Below, piece by piece: positions 47,938 through 57,291 of a stretch of DNA of 64,000 bases. The translations under genes were made by a program, and so were the position numbers. The notes beneath the pieces were generated by a model. It was given only the letters and a program-made list of their open reading frames with translations. It ran no database searches and had not been told where the DNA came from. This DNA is from Leptothoe kymatousa TAU-MAC 1615 (lineage in GTDB: Bacteria; Cyanobacteriota; Cyanobacteriia; Phormidesmidales; Phormidesmidaceae). The stretch lies in NCBI RefSeq assembly GCF_018739865.1, contig NZ_JADOER010000009.1:62001-126000 (forward strand). The letters run 5' to 3'. How positions within the stretch are numbered: position 1 is the first letter of the stretch; each line of letters begins with the position of its first letter.

Positions 47938-48285
47938 ATGGCGAAAATTAACATTGCCCACGAAACCAGCTCCGCTGCCGCGGCAGAAAAACACGCCCAG
48001 AAACTGCGCAGAAATGGAGAAACCGTCACGTTAATCTGTCGAGAGACTTTCCCAATAGCAGATGCCATGTTTCCGTTTCTCGCCCATCTATCAGCAACGG
48101 CTGACTACACCCTCATTTTACTGCCACCTAGCTCCACTTCTAGCTCATCTGTTTGGATATCAAAAGAACTACATTTACAACATTCACTAGGCAACTTCAC
48201 CAATATTTACCCAGCATTTTCAAACCACACAGACGTACCCAGATGGTGGGCAACAGAAGATAGTACAGTGAGAATACTCAGTTAA
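47938..48285 (+). CDS. Small unknown protein, possibly TIR-like
   Basis: 115 residues from the ATG at 47938; the ATG at 47884 would add 18 residues. The pattern INIAHETS, a helix with KHAQKLRRNGE, a strand VTLICRE, a helix, then YTLILLPPSS, SSSVWISKEL, and FTNIYPAF resembles the strand order of TIR domains (first strand, alphaA, then the D-strand with S..S.W..E). The Glu in ISKEL would sit near the catalytic Glu of NADase TIRs. This is a shape comparison, not a demonstrated homology. No partner effector or sensor gene is next to it. Confidence 0.45.
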   Translation: MAKINIAHETSSAAAAEKHAQKLRRNGETVTLICRETFPIADAMFPFLAHLSATADYTLILLPPSSTSSSSVWISKELHLQHSLGNFTNIYPAFSNHTDVPRWWATEDSTVRILS

Positions 48286-48315
48286 CAACGTGGATCCACA
48301 CATTAACAGAAAATA

Positions 48316-48555
48316 CTAGCCTAACAGCGAGGCCATCGACCGATGGGCCGTTTGCCCCAACATCGTCTGGCCATCAATGTCAGCATACTGACGGCTTGAG
48401 CCAAACACCCCATCACCAGTGACAATCATATTTTTCTGTCGATCAAACCCTAGCATTAACCACAACAACGCCAGACCCACAGCGGCGATCAAAGTCGCTG
48501 CGAATCCTAAAGCATTTATCATTCTTGTTAGCATTAGCCTTAACCTGTTGCGCAT
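48316..48555 (-). CDS. Possible small membrane protein
   Basis: 79 codons with a strong hydrophobic segment (about 14-37, INALGFAATLIAAVGLALLWLML is the core) and a short polar C-terminal tail. Not recognised. Convergent with the preceding gene. Coding support is modest. Confidence 0.35.
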   Translation of the reverse strand: MRNRLRLMLTRMINALGFAATLIAAVGLALLWLMLGFDRQKNMIVTGDGVFGSSRQYADIDGQTMLGQTAHRSMASLLG

Positions 48556-48932
48556 TCGCCATGGGCATTATTTTTGCAACCCCACAGGCGTAAAACATAG
48601 ACCTACCTCTGCACCCATGGGGTCTATAACCTTGTCTAGAGCATGCCCAAGAACAGCGTAGTTAACACACGTCAGTAGTAGCTCAAGGCCTCGGAAAACA
48701 GATATTCCTTGGCATACTTTTACCGTCTAAACCTAGACGACTAAAAAATCTCGACCATCGGTTCACAAACGAATTTACACAGCCAGCCCGTATTAAATCA
48801 AGATCATCTTAGCCATAGCTTAAAATCTGACCATTCTTTATAAAGAGGACTTTACAATCTGACCATACAGTCTAGAAAATTTGGCCATGCCCCATGGTGG
48901 CTGGCATAGGCTGCTTAAAATATTGTCAGCTT
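48556..48932. other. 377-base gap, no gene seen
   Basis: No credible gene. Between a small minus-strand frame and the stop of the alpha/beta hydrolase gene. No strong hairpin was found. Confidence 0.4.
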
Positions 48933-49778
48933 TTACAAAGACTGAGGATGCACCGCAAGAAATTTACTCAGGGACTGATAAAAGGCATCTGGCTCCACCA
49001 GGAATGCCCAATGATTCCCTGGTATTGTTTCTGTGGCTAGGTTTTTCAAATATTTCCGATAGGGTTTTAGCTGCCAGTCAAACCGGTTCACCCCTGCTTC
49101 TGGCTGCATAAACAAGCTAGGCACCTGAATATCCCCAATCAATCCTGGCACTCTCAGCACCGCATCAAAAATGCCATCCCGCGCTTCTAGGGTAAATTTA
49201 CTACCTATCTTGCCATCACGTTTCTCTTCCAAACTCTCTCGGAAGACAGCCGCTTGCAAATCATTCCAGGCACGATATTGTTTCATCCGCTTACCCTGGT
49301 CAATGGCATCATCCCAGGTTTCAAACGGCCCCATCCCTTTTAGGAACGGTAGCGTGCCATAAAACAAAGGAAACGTCAGCCGAAAAATGCCCGGCATACC
49401 ATAGACAAAAATGGGATCCACCAGCACCATAGACAAAAATCGCTCGGGTTGCCGCGTGGCCCAGTAGGTTGCCACCTTCCCCGACCAGGAATGTCCCACA
49501 ATATGCGCTTTTGCCCAGCCCAGGTGATCCATCAGCTGAACCAGATCATTAACCACCGTATCAAAGTCATACCCGCCATCGGGTTTATCGCTTTGCCCAT
49601 GGCCTCGCATATCCACGGCAATGGGTTGATAGGTCTGGGCCAACTGATCCGCCACCGCTGACCAGCCCAAAGCATGATCGGCTAAGCCATGGAGCAGCAA
49701 AATGGGCTCACCATCGGTTTCCCAGTCGAGATAAGACAGGTTAATGCGATTTAGGAAAACAGTTTTACGAATAGCCAT
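48933..49778 (-). CDS. Alpha/beta hydrolase
   Basis: 281 residues. The oxyanion loop is LLHGLADHA, the nucleophile elbow VGHSWSGKVA (Ser), and the His is in PGNHWAFL near the end. A Asp after LVDP or further along (MQPEAG) would complete the triad. Similar to haloperoxidase- or esterase-type single-domain hydrolases; the substrate is not evident. No signal peptide. Starts at the ATG at 49778. Confidence 0.88.
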   Translation of the reverse strand: MAIRKTVFLNRINLSYLDWETDGEPILLLHGLADHALGWSAVADQLAQTYQPIAVDMRGHGQSDKPDGGYDFDTVVNDLVQLMDHLGWAKAHIVGHSWSGKVATYWATRQPERFLSMVLVDPIFVYGMPGIFRLTFPLFYGTLPFLKGMGPFETWDDAIDQGKRMKQYRAWNDLQAAVFRESLEEKRDGKIGSKFTLEARDGIFDAVLRVPGLIGDIQVPSLFMQPEAGVNRFDWQLKPYRKYLKNLATETIPGNHWAFLVEPDAFYQSLSKFLAVHPQSL

Positions 49779-50180
49779 AACATCATGGGGGTAGATGCCT
49801 ATTCATCATGCCATTTGAGGCTCAGTTAATCACTGGCAAGCTCGGACTCAATCGGTAATTAACTGGGGTCAACTAGGGGCGCAATCCAATGGGGTTCGGA
49901 ATTTTGAATTCGGAATTTTGAAGTCTACCCTAGCCAAGATGATCGGTTAAATTCGTGCCCCGCCAGTGATGGCACTCTGCCAGACAGCTTGTTGGAATAT
50001 TTTGGTCTGGGCAAAAAAAATAAATCCAAAGTCTGGACGGTCCCGTACAGATATTTAGTTAGCAATCACACCAATAGATCAGGCCACGGCTGATGACGAA
50101 CAGCTGCTCCCAGCAGTTTGTTCATCAGTGGTGCAGATTTTGCTGCTTAATCGTCAACAACATTAGGAGAAGACTCAGGC
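49779..50180. other. 402-base upstream region of the fasciclin gene
   Basis: No gene. It contains the heptameric repeat at 49894-49921. A ribosome site AGGAGA lies 11 bases before the fasciclin ATG. Confidence 0.45.
49894..49921. repeat. Heptameric repeat
   Basis: TTCGGAATTTTGAA twice (a 14-bp period made of two heptamers). Same family as 34658-34692 read from the other strand. Confidence 0.75.
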
Positions 50181-51623
50181 ATGACTACTAACTCTCTAAC
50201 CACCATTGCCGACATTGTGGTTCAAAGCGGTGGCGAGTTTGACCATAATAACCAGGACTTTGATATCCTGCTCCAGGCACTACAAACGGCTAACCTCACC
50301 AATGTTGTTGCAGATCCAAACGCAGATCTGACAGTTTTTGCCCCTACGGATGCCGCCTTTATTCAGCTAGCCCAAGACCTTGGCTTTGAGGGTAGTGATG
50401 AAGCCGGAGCCTTTAATGCCATCGTCGGAACCTTAACTGATTTGGGCAACGGCGATCCAATTCCGGTATTGCAAGCTGTGTTGCAATACCATGTTTCGGC
50501 AGATGCAAAGACTCTGGAAGATATTCAAGCTGCCGACTCAATTAGCACTTTGTTAGACGGGGCTACACTAACGCCCAATGGCAACTCTCTTATCGATAAT
50601 GAGCCAGATATTGTTGACCCTAGTTTTATCGAAGCACTGACTGATATTCAAACCGATAACGGCATCATCCAGGGTATCGACCGGGTGCTAATCCCCCTAG
50701 ATATTCCTGGTAATGGGCCAGCGCCTAGTCCTGCGCTGCCAGCTACCATTGCCGATGTTGTAGCGCAGAGCGGTGGCACTTTTGACGACAATAATCAGGA
50801 TTTTGACATCCTATTAACGGCCCTAGAAACCGCCGGACTGACTGCGGCTGTAGCCGATCCAAATGCAGACCTGACAGTTTTTGCTCCGACAGATGCGGCC
50901 TTTATCCAGCTAGCCCAAGACTTGGGCTTTGAGGGTAGTGATGAACCCGGTGCCTTTAATGCCATCGTTGGTGCCCTGACTGAGTTAGGTGAGGGGGACC
51001 CAATTCCTGTATTGCAAGCTGTGTTGCAATACCATGTTTCGGCAGGTGCAAAGACTCTGGAAGATATTCAGATTGCCGACTCTATTAGCACTTTGTTAGA
51101 CGGGGCCACCCTCACCCCCAATGGCAATTTTCTGATCGACAATGAGCCAGACATTATTGACCCCAAGTTTGTTGATGCACTCACCGATGTGCAAACCGGT
51201 AACGGCATCATTCAAGGGATTGATCGGGTACTGATTCCCCTGGATATTCCTGGCAATGAGCTGAATGTTGTACCGGGGACAAACGGTAACGATCATCTGT
51301 TGGGGACAGATAGCTCTGACCGGTTAGTGGGTTTTGCTGGCATTGACCGTCTCGTTGGGGGGGGTGGGGATGATATTTTTGTGCTTGGGGATGCCCACGG
51401 TAGTTTTTACGCGGAACATGAGTATCTAGACTTTGCTGACATTGTTGACTTCCAGGCAGGTGCGGATATTATCCAGCTAAGCGGCTCCATGGGGGATTAC
51501 ACGTTTAAGGCCGTAAACGGCGGCACGTGGATTTTTGCAGGTAATGAAAGTAAGGGAGAATTGGTGGCGGATGTGTTTAATGCATCGGTCGATGATGTGA
51601 CTGCGAGCATTCAGTTTGTTTAG
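50181..51623 (+). CDS. Twin-fasciclin domain protein with RTX-like tail
   Basis: 480 residues. Two FAS1 domains (about 5-170 and 186-350), each with TVFAPTDAAF and VLQYHV motifs, repeat with an exact 181-residue (543-bp) period. They are nearly identical, even in parts of the DNA (for example 50471-50513 against 51014-51056). A C-terminal ~120-residue domain has GTNGNDHLLGTDSSDRLVG and GGGGDDIFVLG calcium-binding nonapeptides like secreted RTX proteins. No N-terminal signal peptide, so export is probably through a type I system. FAS1 proteins mediate adhesion in cyanobacteria and elsewhere. AGGAGA precedes the ATG. Confidence 0.88.
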   Translation: MTTNSLTTIADIVVQSGGEFDHNNQDFDILLQALQTANLTNVVADPNADLTVFAPTDAAFIQLAQDLGFEGSDEAGAFNAIVGTLTDLGNGDPIPVLQAVLQYHVSADAKTLEDIQAADSISTLLDGATLTPNGNSLIDNEPDIVDPSFIEALTDIQTDNGIIQGIDRVLIPLDIPGNGPAPSPALPATIADVVAQSGGTFDDNNQDFDILLTALETAGLTAAVADPNADLTVFAPTDAAFIQLAQDLGFEGSDEPGAFNAIVGALTELGEGDPIPVLQAVLQYHVSAGAKTLEDIQIADSISTLLDGATLTPNGNFLIDNEPDIIDPKFVDALTDVQTGNGIIQGIDRVLIPLDIPGNELNVVPGTNGNDHLLGTDSSDRLVGFAGIDRLVGGGGDDIFVLGDAHGSFYAEHEYLDFADIVDFQAGADIIQLSGSMGDYTFKAVNGGTWIFAGNESKGELVADVFNASVDDVTASIQFV

Positions 51624-51639
51624 TAGGGTTAGCCGTTAG

Positions 51640-51686
51640 ACTTGCAGGGCAAGCATCCTTTGAAAACGGTTGCCTGCCCTGCAAGT
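51640..51686. repeat. Inverted repeat after the fasciclin gene
   Basis: Perfect 12-bp arms ACTTGCAGGGCA (51640-51651) and TGCCCTGCAAGT (51675-51686) around 23 bases. No T run follows, so it is not a classic terminator. Confidence 0.7.
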
Positions 51687-51752
51687 TCTCTGAATTTCAG
51701 GAAGATTGAACGCCTCTCAAGGTTCAGCGATAACACAAATCTAATGTAGGGG

Positions 51753-54395
51753 TTAGGGAGAAATCCAAAACTTTTTCAATTCTACCGCCCAAAAACTTAC
51801 TGTCCCCAACAACAATGCCAGCCCCAAATCAGTGGGGGCCAATGCCACCGTCGAAAATATGTGCTGACACATTGGCACATACACCACCCCCAACTGCAAA
51901 CAGAAAGTCAACGCCACTGCCCCCAGCAGTTTTTTATTTGACAACAGCCCAATCTTGAACAACGACTCTGAAGACGATCGCACCGCCTCCGATAGGGCAA
52001 TGCGCGAAAACGCTAGCGTTGTAAACACCATGGTCTGCCAGGCCGGATTGCCCCCAGACCAATAGCCATGGGCCACCAGGATTAACACGACGCCCAACAA
52101 CAACCCAATCCACAGAATGTCTTTACCCATGCCGCGGCTAAAGATACTCTCATTGGGTCGATAGGGATCCCGCTGCATTACCCCTTGTTCAGCCGGTTCA
52201 AAGCTTAAGGCCACCGCCAGCAAGCCATCGGCGATTAGGTTAATCCACAAAATCTGGATGGGCACCAGCGGAATGGGCATGCCCAAAAACGGAGCCAACA
52301 ACAACAGCCACAGCTGGCCCACATTCCCCGCCAGGGTATATTTAATAAACTTCCGAATGTTGTCGTAGATCACCCGCCCTTCTCGCACTGCTGCCACAAT
52401 CGAGGCAAAGTTGTCGTCTTGGAGCACAATATCCGCCGCTTCTTTGGCCACATCGGTACCCGTAATGCCCATGGCCACGCCAATGTCCGCCTGTTTCAGG
52501 GCGGGGGCATCGTTCACCCCATCCCCCGTCATGGCGACAATGTGCCCCCGCAGCTGCAATGTCTGAACGATGCGTAGTTTATCTGCCGGTGTCACCCGTG
52601 CATAGACGCTGGTACGCTCGGCCACAATATCCAACCGCTCGGCGGGCATTTTGCTGAGGGCTTGGCCGGTCAGCAGACCATGGCTAGAAATGTCTAAATC
52701 TTGGGCAATGTGCTGGGCGGTGAGGGGATGATCGCCGGTAATCATGACTACCTGGATGCCGGCGGTACGGCAAAGGCCAATGGCGGCTTTGACTTCGGCC
52801 CGGGCGGGGTCCATGAGCCCCACCATGCCGAGAAACACTAGGTTTTCTTCTAGGCGATGGGGCACCGTGGATAGGGGACGAAAGGCCAGGGCTAATACCC
52901 GCAGTCCCTGGTTGGCCAGCTGATCGTGGGCGGTGTAAATCCGCTGGCGGAGGTCATCGGTGAGCACTTGTACCTGGTTGTCTAGCCACACCCGATCCAC
53001 TGTGGGTATTAGGCTTTGCAGGGCGCCCTTGCTAAAGATAACGGCGGTGGTGTTGGGGGGGACCACTCGCTGCCAGAGGGATTGCCAGGGTGGGGGCAAG
53101 GGGCGATCGCAACGGTGGCAGGTGGTCATGCGCTTGCGATCGGAGTCGAAGGGCACTTCGTCAATTCTGGGCCACAGATGGTCTAGCTTGTGTTTGGGCA
53201 ACCCGGCCTCGGCGGCGGCGGTAACCAGGGCCGTTTCGGTGGGGTCGCCCATGGCAACCTGGTGGTTATCTAGGGCAGCATCGTTACACAGGGCGCCGCT
53301 GAGCAATAGCAAACTAAGGGATGGGGAATCGGCTCCATTATTTAGCGGTACCTGCTGCCCGGCCACATCCAACACGGTGACGGTCATGCGGTTTTCGGTG
53401 AGGGTGCCGGTTTTGTCGGAGCAGATGGTCGTCACAGAACCGAGGGTTTCCACCGCAGGCAAATGACGAATCAGGGCCTGACGTTTGAGCATGCGTTCCG
53501 CCCCCAGGGCCAGGGCGATGGTGACCACGGCGGGTAAGCCTTCGGGCACGGCGGCCACCGCCACACTCACCGCCGTGAGCAGCATCTGTCGCCAGGTTTC
53601 TCCCTGGACCAGCCCCAGGATGGCTATGACCAGGGAGATGGCGATCGCACCCGCCCCCAGGTACTTACCCAACTGGGCCAGCCGCTTTTGTAGGGGGGTG
53701 GCTTCGGCCTCCACCGACTGCAGCATGCGGGCAATGTGGCCAATTTCGGTGGCCATGCCGGTTTCGGTCACCACCAGGGTGCCCCGACCACGGGTGACGG
53801 TGGTGCTGTGGAACACCATGTTGCTGCGGTCCCCGAGGGCTTGCTCATCGGCAAACACGGCACTGGCCCGTTTATCCACGGGGGCAGATTCGCCGGTGAG
53901 GGCGGATTCTTGCACCTGCAGGTTAGCGGTTTCGAGCAGCCGTCCGTCTGCGGGGACAACGTTACCGGCCTCCAGCAACACCAGGTCCCCCCGCACCAAG
54001 TCCGCCATGGAGCATGCCTGCACCTGGCCATCCCGCTTGACCCGCACCGTGGGCACCGCCAGCTTTTTCAGGGCGGCCATGGCCCGTTCGGCCTTATATT
54101 CCTGGCGCAGCCCCAGCACCGCATTAAAAATAACAATGGCCAGGATTGCGATCGCATCCCGCATATCCCCCACAGCCACAGAAATCACCGCCGCCGCCAA
54201 TAGCATCAACACCAGCGGTTCTCGCAACTGTTCCCATAGGGCCTGCCAAAGAGACTTTGCCGCTGTTGTCGCTAGCTCATTTGGCCCATGTTTGAGCAAC
54301 CGTTCACGGGCAGCTGCCGCCGTCAAACCATTTTGACCATGGCTATTCACCTGTTGGACAACCACACTAGGATCCAGTTGATACCAATGACTCAC
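51753..54395 (-). CDS. P2-type cation-transporting ATPase (PacL-like)
   Basis: 880 residues. The phosphorylation motif is CSDKTGTLT with D327, the TGES loop is at 167-170, M4 has PEGLP (284-288), and MTGDGVNDAP is the hinge. Ten membrane segments. In M5 the sequence NVGQ (691-694) has Gln where SERCA has E771, and in M6 NLIAD (719-723) has Ala where SERCA has T799. N719, D723 and the M4 Glu285 are kept, so the ion site looks like a single-site pump rather than a two-calcium SERCA type. Ca2+ or Mn2+ efflux is likely. Starts at the ATG at 54395. Confidence 0.95.
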   Translation of the reverse strand: MSHWYQLDPSVVVQQVNSHGQNGLTAAAARERLLKHGPNELATTAAKSLWQALWEQLREPLVLMLLAAAVISVAVGDMRDAIAILAIVIFNAVLGLRQEYKAERAMAALKKLAVPTVRVKRDGQVQACSMADLVRGDLVLLEAGNVVPADGRLLETANLQVQESALTGESAPVDKRASAVFADEQALGDRSNMVFHSTTVTRGRGTLVVTETGMATEIGHIARMLQSVEAEATPLQKRLAQLGKYLGAGAIAISLVIAILGLVQGETWRQMLLTAVSVAVAAVPEGLPAVVTIALALGAERMLKRQALIRHLPAVETLGSVTTICSDKTGTLTENRMTVTVLDVAGQQVPLNNGADSPSLSLLLLSGALCNDAALDNHQVAMGDPTETALVTAAAEAGLPKHKLDHLWPRIDEVPFDSDRKRMTTCHRCDRPLPPPWQSLWQRVVPPNTTAVIFSKGALQSLIPTVDRVWLDNQVQVLTDDLRQRIYTAHDQLANQGLRVLALAFRPLSTVPHRLEENLVFLGMVGLMDPARAEVKAAIGLCRTAGIQVVMITGDHPLTAQHIAQDLDISSHGLLTGQALSKMPAERLDIVAERTSVYARVTPADKLRIVQTLQLRGHIVAMTGDGVNDAPALKQADIGVAMGITGTDVAKEAADIVLQDDNFASIVAAVREGRVIYDNIRKFIKYTLAGNVGQLWLLLLAPFLGMPIPLVPIQILWINLIADGLLAVALSFEPAEQGVMQRDPYRPNESIFSRGMGKDILWIGLLLGVVLILVAHGYWSGGNPAWQTMVFTTLAFSRIALSEAVRSSSESLFKIGLLSNKKLLGAVALTFCLQLGVVYVPMCQHIFSTVALAPTDLGLALLLGTVSFWAVELKKFWISP

Positions 54396-54483
54396 GGCCG
54401 CTCACCATATAGGGAGTGAAATTGTTTCACTGTCGTAGATTTCCAGTGTAACGCCCTGATCCATAAAGGGTTATAGCCTTTTC

Positions 54484-54522
54484 CAAAAGAAAATACTTCA
54501 GCCGCCGAAGCACCTGAAGTAT
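54484..54522 (-). terminator. Terminator of the glycine-zipper protein gene
   Basis: On the minus strand, ATACTTCAG/CTGAAGTAT (54514-54522 with 54493-54501) with a 12-nt loop, followed by TTTTCTTTT. It lies 36 bases after the stop at 54558. Confidence 0.75.
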
Positions 54523-54557
54523 GGGGTTTAGTGTTTATGGAAAATCGTAACGCCAGG

Positions 54558-55127
54558 CTAGTTTTGATAGAGCAAAATAGACTGATCTGGCTCAATAACA
54601 ACTACGGTTGGCGCGGTCACATTACCAACAACGACCCCCGCCGCTGCACCGCCCAACACCTCTAACAGGTCAGCATCCCCCAGAACTTCACCGATAATCA
54701 GACCACCGGCAGCACCAATGGCCGCATCTTCAATAATATCGTCGGTATCGGTCTGGCGTGGGTCTTTGCGGTCTGTGAGGGTTTCGGAAACGGCACTTAG
54801 GGTAAAGATGCGATCGCCCACCTCTGCGGAATCGGCCACATAGCGCAAGCCACCGTCCACCGGCTCAAACTGACCACGGATAATGCTGCCCGCTGGCAAA
54901 AACCGACCATCTACAGCGGTACGGTCCTGCAGGCGTAAATTGTACTCATGCACCTCATTTTTGTTGAGGTAGAGCGTATCATCGTTGCGAATAACTGTAT
55001 CCAGGGACTGCGCTGCCTGGGCAACAACAACTGGATTAGCAGACCCAGGGGTGGTTTCTTGGGCCAGGCCAGGACTGACCACAGCACCGAGAGAAATAAG
55101 CACACTAGCAATTGCAACAGCTTTCAT
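54558..55127 (-). CDS. Exported protein with glycine zipper, unknown function
   Basis: 189 residues. A signal peptide ends near PGLAQ (about 23). A charged region with repeated polar strands follows. The last third holds a Gly-rich hydrophobic stretch, AAIGAAGGLIIGE then GGAAAGVVVGN (about 135-175), of the glycine-zipper kind that inserts in or packs against membranes. Similar to cyanobacterial periplasmic or outer-membrane proteins annotated only as hypothetical. The terminator follows the stop closely. Confidence 0.7.
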   Translation of the reverse strand: MKAVAIASVLISLGAVVSPGLAQETTPGSANPVVVAQAAQSLDTVIRNDDTLYLNKNEVHEYNLRLQDRTAVDGRFLPAGSIIRGQFEPVDGGLRYVADSAEVGDRIFTLSAVSETLTDRKDPRQTDTDDIIEDAAIGAAGGLIIGEVLGDADLLEVLGGAAAGVVVGNVTAPTVVVIEPDQSILLYQN

Positions 55128-55552
55128 GGTGGATACCCCACTGAAACGTAATGAACCTGCTCTAACGTTAGGCTACAAAAATGAATATGGGATGAGTTTG
55201 CACTTATATGCATAGGCAGCGTTAAAAAACTATCAGCCCAGGCACGTATACACAAACTTTACACAATCCAATTCTTCTTGTTATTGACCAAGCTAGATGA
55301 CTCGACAGATTGATTAAACCAATCCTGCCGAAAAACAAAAGAGCCCGCTATGCCAGCATTCTAACTGGCATAGCGGGCCACGCTCTCCGCCCCTACCTAC
55401 CCACGAACCAACCGGGGCGATCTCAAACGGAGCGTCAACATATAAAGAGGATTAAAGTTTTACAAACAATCAGCGGCAGGGGCAACAGTAACTACTGCGC
55501 AAAATACTACAGCCTGCTTACATCAGCACCGACAGCGCCTAAAACAACGAGC
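55128..55552. other. 425-base region between two minus-strand genes
   Basis: It contains the upstream region of the glycine-zipper gene and the rhomboid terminator hairpin at 55343-55378. No gene is seen. Confidence 0.45.
55330..55378 (-). terminator. Terminator of the rhomboid gene
   Basis: A perfect 14-bp stem (55343-55356 with 55365-55378), an 8-nt loop, then TCTTTTGTTTTT on the minus strand. 175 bases after the rhomboid stop. Confidence 0.85.
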
Positions 55553-56209
55553 CTACAGCTGGGCCAAAAACACGCCGACCTGTTCTACCACCGCCGGATC
55601 AGAAGCGGCCAACACCCCACCCAAAAAGCCAAACATGTGGCCTTCCCAAGACAGGGTTGTCATATCGGCATCAGGAAACATATTCCAGACCTGATCGCCA
55701 TAGAGCAGCATGACAATAAACGCTAGGCCAATGGTTAGCAACGTCACCTCTAAATACCCACGGGCAATTAGATAACCCAAATAGCCAAAAATCAGACCGC
55801 TGGCCCCCAAATGGATGGCCGGACGCCCCAAAAACCAGGTACCCAGACCACTCACCAGGAGAATAACAACACTCAACGCATAGAAATTATCCACCCCCTG
55901 CAGCAAAACTAGCCACCCCAAAATCGCAAAGGGCAAGGTATTAGCAATTAAATGCCCCGCATTGCGATGAAGAATTGGTGAAAAAATAATACCCAGCAGA
56001 CCCAAAGGTTCCCGAGGACGAATGCCCAGCAACCGATTAAGGCCGCCACCCAGGTAGGCAAAATTCACAATGCCAATTACCCAAGCCATAACAATACAAT
56101 CCCTCAGAACCTTTGCCTGGGACTGCCAATCAATGGGAACAAACATTGAGACAATGACCGTTCCCAATATCATATAGATAAGGACCAGTTGTTGTTTAAC
56201 CCCTGTCAT
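55553..56209 (-). CDS. Rhomboid-family intramembrane serine protease
   Basis: 218 residues, six to seven hydrophobic segments. The catalytic Ser is in HLGASGLIFGYLG (GASG), and the His partner is in WEGHMFGFLGG. The RNAGHLIANT block in the middle is also typical (the HN-like position). It cleaves membrane-anchored substrates within the bilayer; none is known here. Starts at the ATG at 56209. Confidence 0.9.
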   Translation of the reverse strand: MTGVKQQLVLIYMILGTVIVSMFVPIDWQSQAKVLRDCIVMAWVIGIVNFAYLGGGLNRLLGIRPREPLGLLGIIFSPILHRNAGHLIANTLPFAILGWLVLLQGVDNFYALSVVILLVSGLGTWFLGRPAIHLGASGLIFGYLGYLIARGYLEVTLLTIGLAFIVMLLYGDQVWNMFPDADMTTLSWEGHMFGFLGGVLAASDPAVVEQVGVFLAQL

Positions 56210-56576
56210 TTACGTAAAACCTACTGCTACAAATTTTTTGAATTTGACAGTAGAAACACCCAAGATGATATCCCGAGAAATTTGAGATACTTCCAAGTAG
56301 ATAGATAGCTGTACTTAACTTTACTTAAATTCGCGTAAAAAGCACACAAAAAAGTTGACATCCACATAAAAAGCAAAACATGGCGTTACATCTGCAGGGC
56401 TGGGTGATCTTCTATACCGATACCAGGCACAGATGTGAAGGAGCTGTAATACTAAATGACAGCGGCCAGAGTTTAATCTGACCGTCAATGGATGGGAGAA
56501 TACTTTAGCGTTGCTGATGCAAGGGCTTGCCAGGGCATCAGCGTCAGCAGTCTGAATAATCACAGTTGGAAAAAGG
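56210..56576. other. Divergent region, rhomboid/pentapeptide
   Basis: 367 bases with no gene. Contains the hairpin at 56513-56542 (GCTGATGC/GCATCAGC with a 14-nt loop). The promoters of both divergent genes should lie here. Confidence 0.4.
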
Positions 56577-57146
56577 ATGAACGTAAAATCGTTGGTGGCC
56601 AAACTTAGCGCAGCACTGATAGTGGTGCTAGGGGTACTGGGATTTGCAGCTCCCAGCTGGGCCTATTTGCAAGACGATGTGGATATGCTGCTGGAGCTTA
56701 AGGATTGTCCGGTGTGTATCTTGAGTGAAGCCGATCTGTCTGGCCAAGACTTTGCCAGTGTCAATCTCAAGGTGGCTGAATTAAGCGATGCCAACCTGAG
56801 TAAAAGTAATTTGCAGGCAGCCAACCTGATGTTGGCAGAACTTAGAGGGGCTGACCTGACTGAAGCCAACCTGGAGGGGGCAACCATGAACGGCTCTCGC
56901 CTACAGGGTGCCGATTTGAGCGGAGCGGACCTGGTCGATGTGGTGCTAACCCAGGCCAACATTGATGGCGCCAACCTCCAGGGCGCTAACTTAGAAAATG
57001 CAGATCTCACAGCCGCCATAATTGGTAATGCCGATTGGCGGGGTGCCAACCTCAAAGGTGCCAACCTACGGGGCGCCACCTGGTCAGAGGCCATTATTTG
57101 CGACACCGTGCTACCCGATGGCTCCGTGGGAGATCGCAACTGCTAG
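56577..57146 (+). CDS. Exported pentapeptide-repeat protein
   Basis: 189 residues. A signal peptide ends near PSWAY (about 29). A short spacer with CPVC (44-47) comes first. Then ~100 residues of pentapeptide repeats A(D/N)LxG/x (for example EADLSGQDF, GADLTEANLEGA, GADLSGADLVD, GANLQGANLENADL), which form a right-handed quadrilateral beta helix. The final ~20 residues contain two Cys. Pentapeptide proteins in the thylakoid lumen or periplasm of cyanobacteria have mostly unknown roles. AAAGGA lies right before the ATG. Confidence 0.88.
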   Translation: MNVKSLVAKLSAALIVVLGVLGFAAPSWAYLQDDVDMLLELKDCPVCILSEADLSGQDFASVNLKVAELSDANLSKSNLQAANLMLAELRGADLTEANLEGATMNGSRLQGADLSGADLVDVVLTQANIDGANLQGANLENADLTAAIIGNADWRGANLKGANLRGATWSEAIICDTVLPDGSVGDRNC

Positions 57147-57154
57147 ATACGTTC

Positions 57155-57216
57155 AGAAGTCGGAGTTAGGAATTCGGAACGTATCCTGATTCCGACTTCC
57201 GACTTCAAAATTCCGA
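57155..57216. repeat. Heptameric repeats in inverted orientation
   Basis: GAAGTCGGA (57155-57163) faces TCCGACTTC (57190-57198), and the run continues as ATTCCGA CTTCCGA CTTCAAA ATTCCGA. The same heptamers as at 34658, 49894 and 58429 are present on both strands, so the RNA can fold back on itself. It lies between two plus-strand genes. Confidence 0.75.
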
Positions 57217-57291
57217 ACTCATAACTCCCCCATGCCGATACTGTTCGGCTGTCGCCGCTACCCTAATTTTTCCTACCCTCCGCTGGAATCA

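Noticed and set aside
53485-54336. 283-codon plus-strand frame opposite the P-type ATPase
   Set aside because: Ser/Ala/Arg-rich shadow of a real gene with full catalytic motifs.
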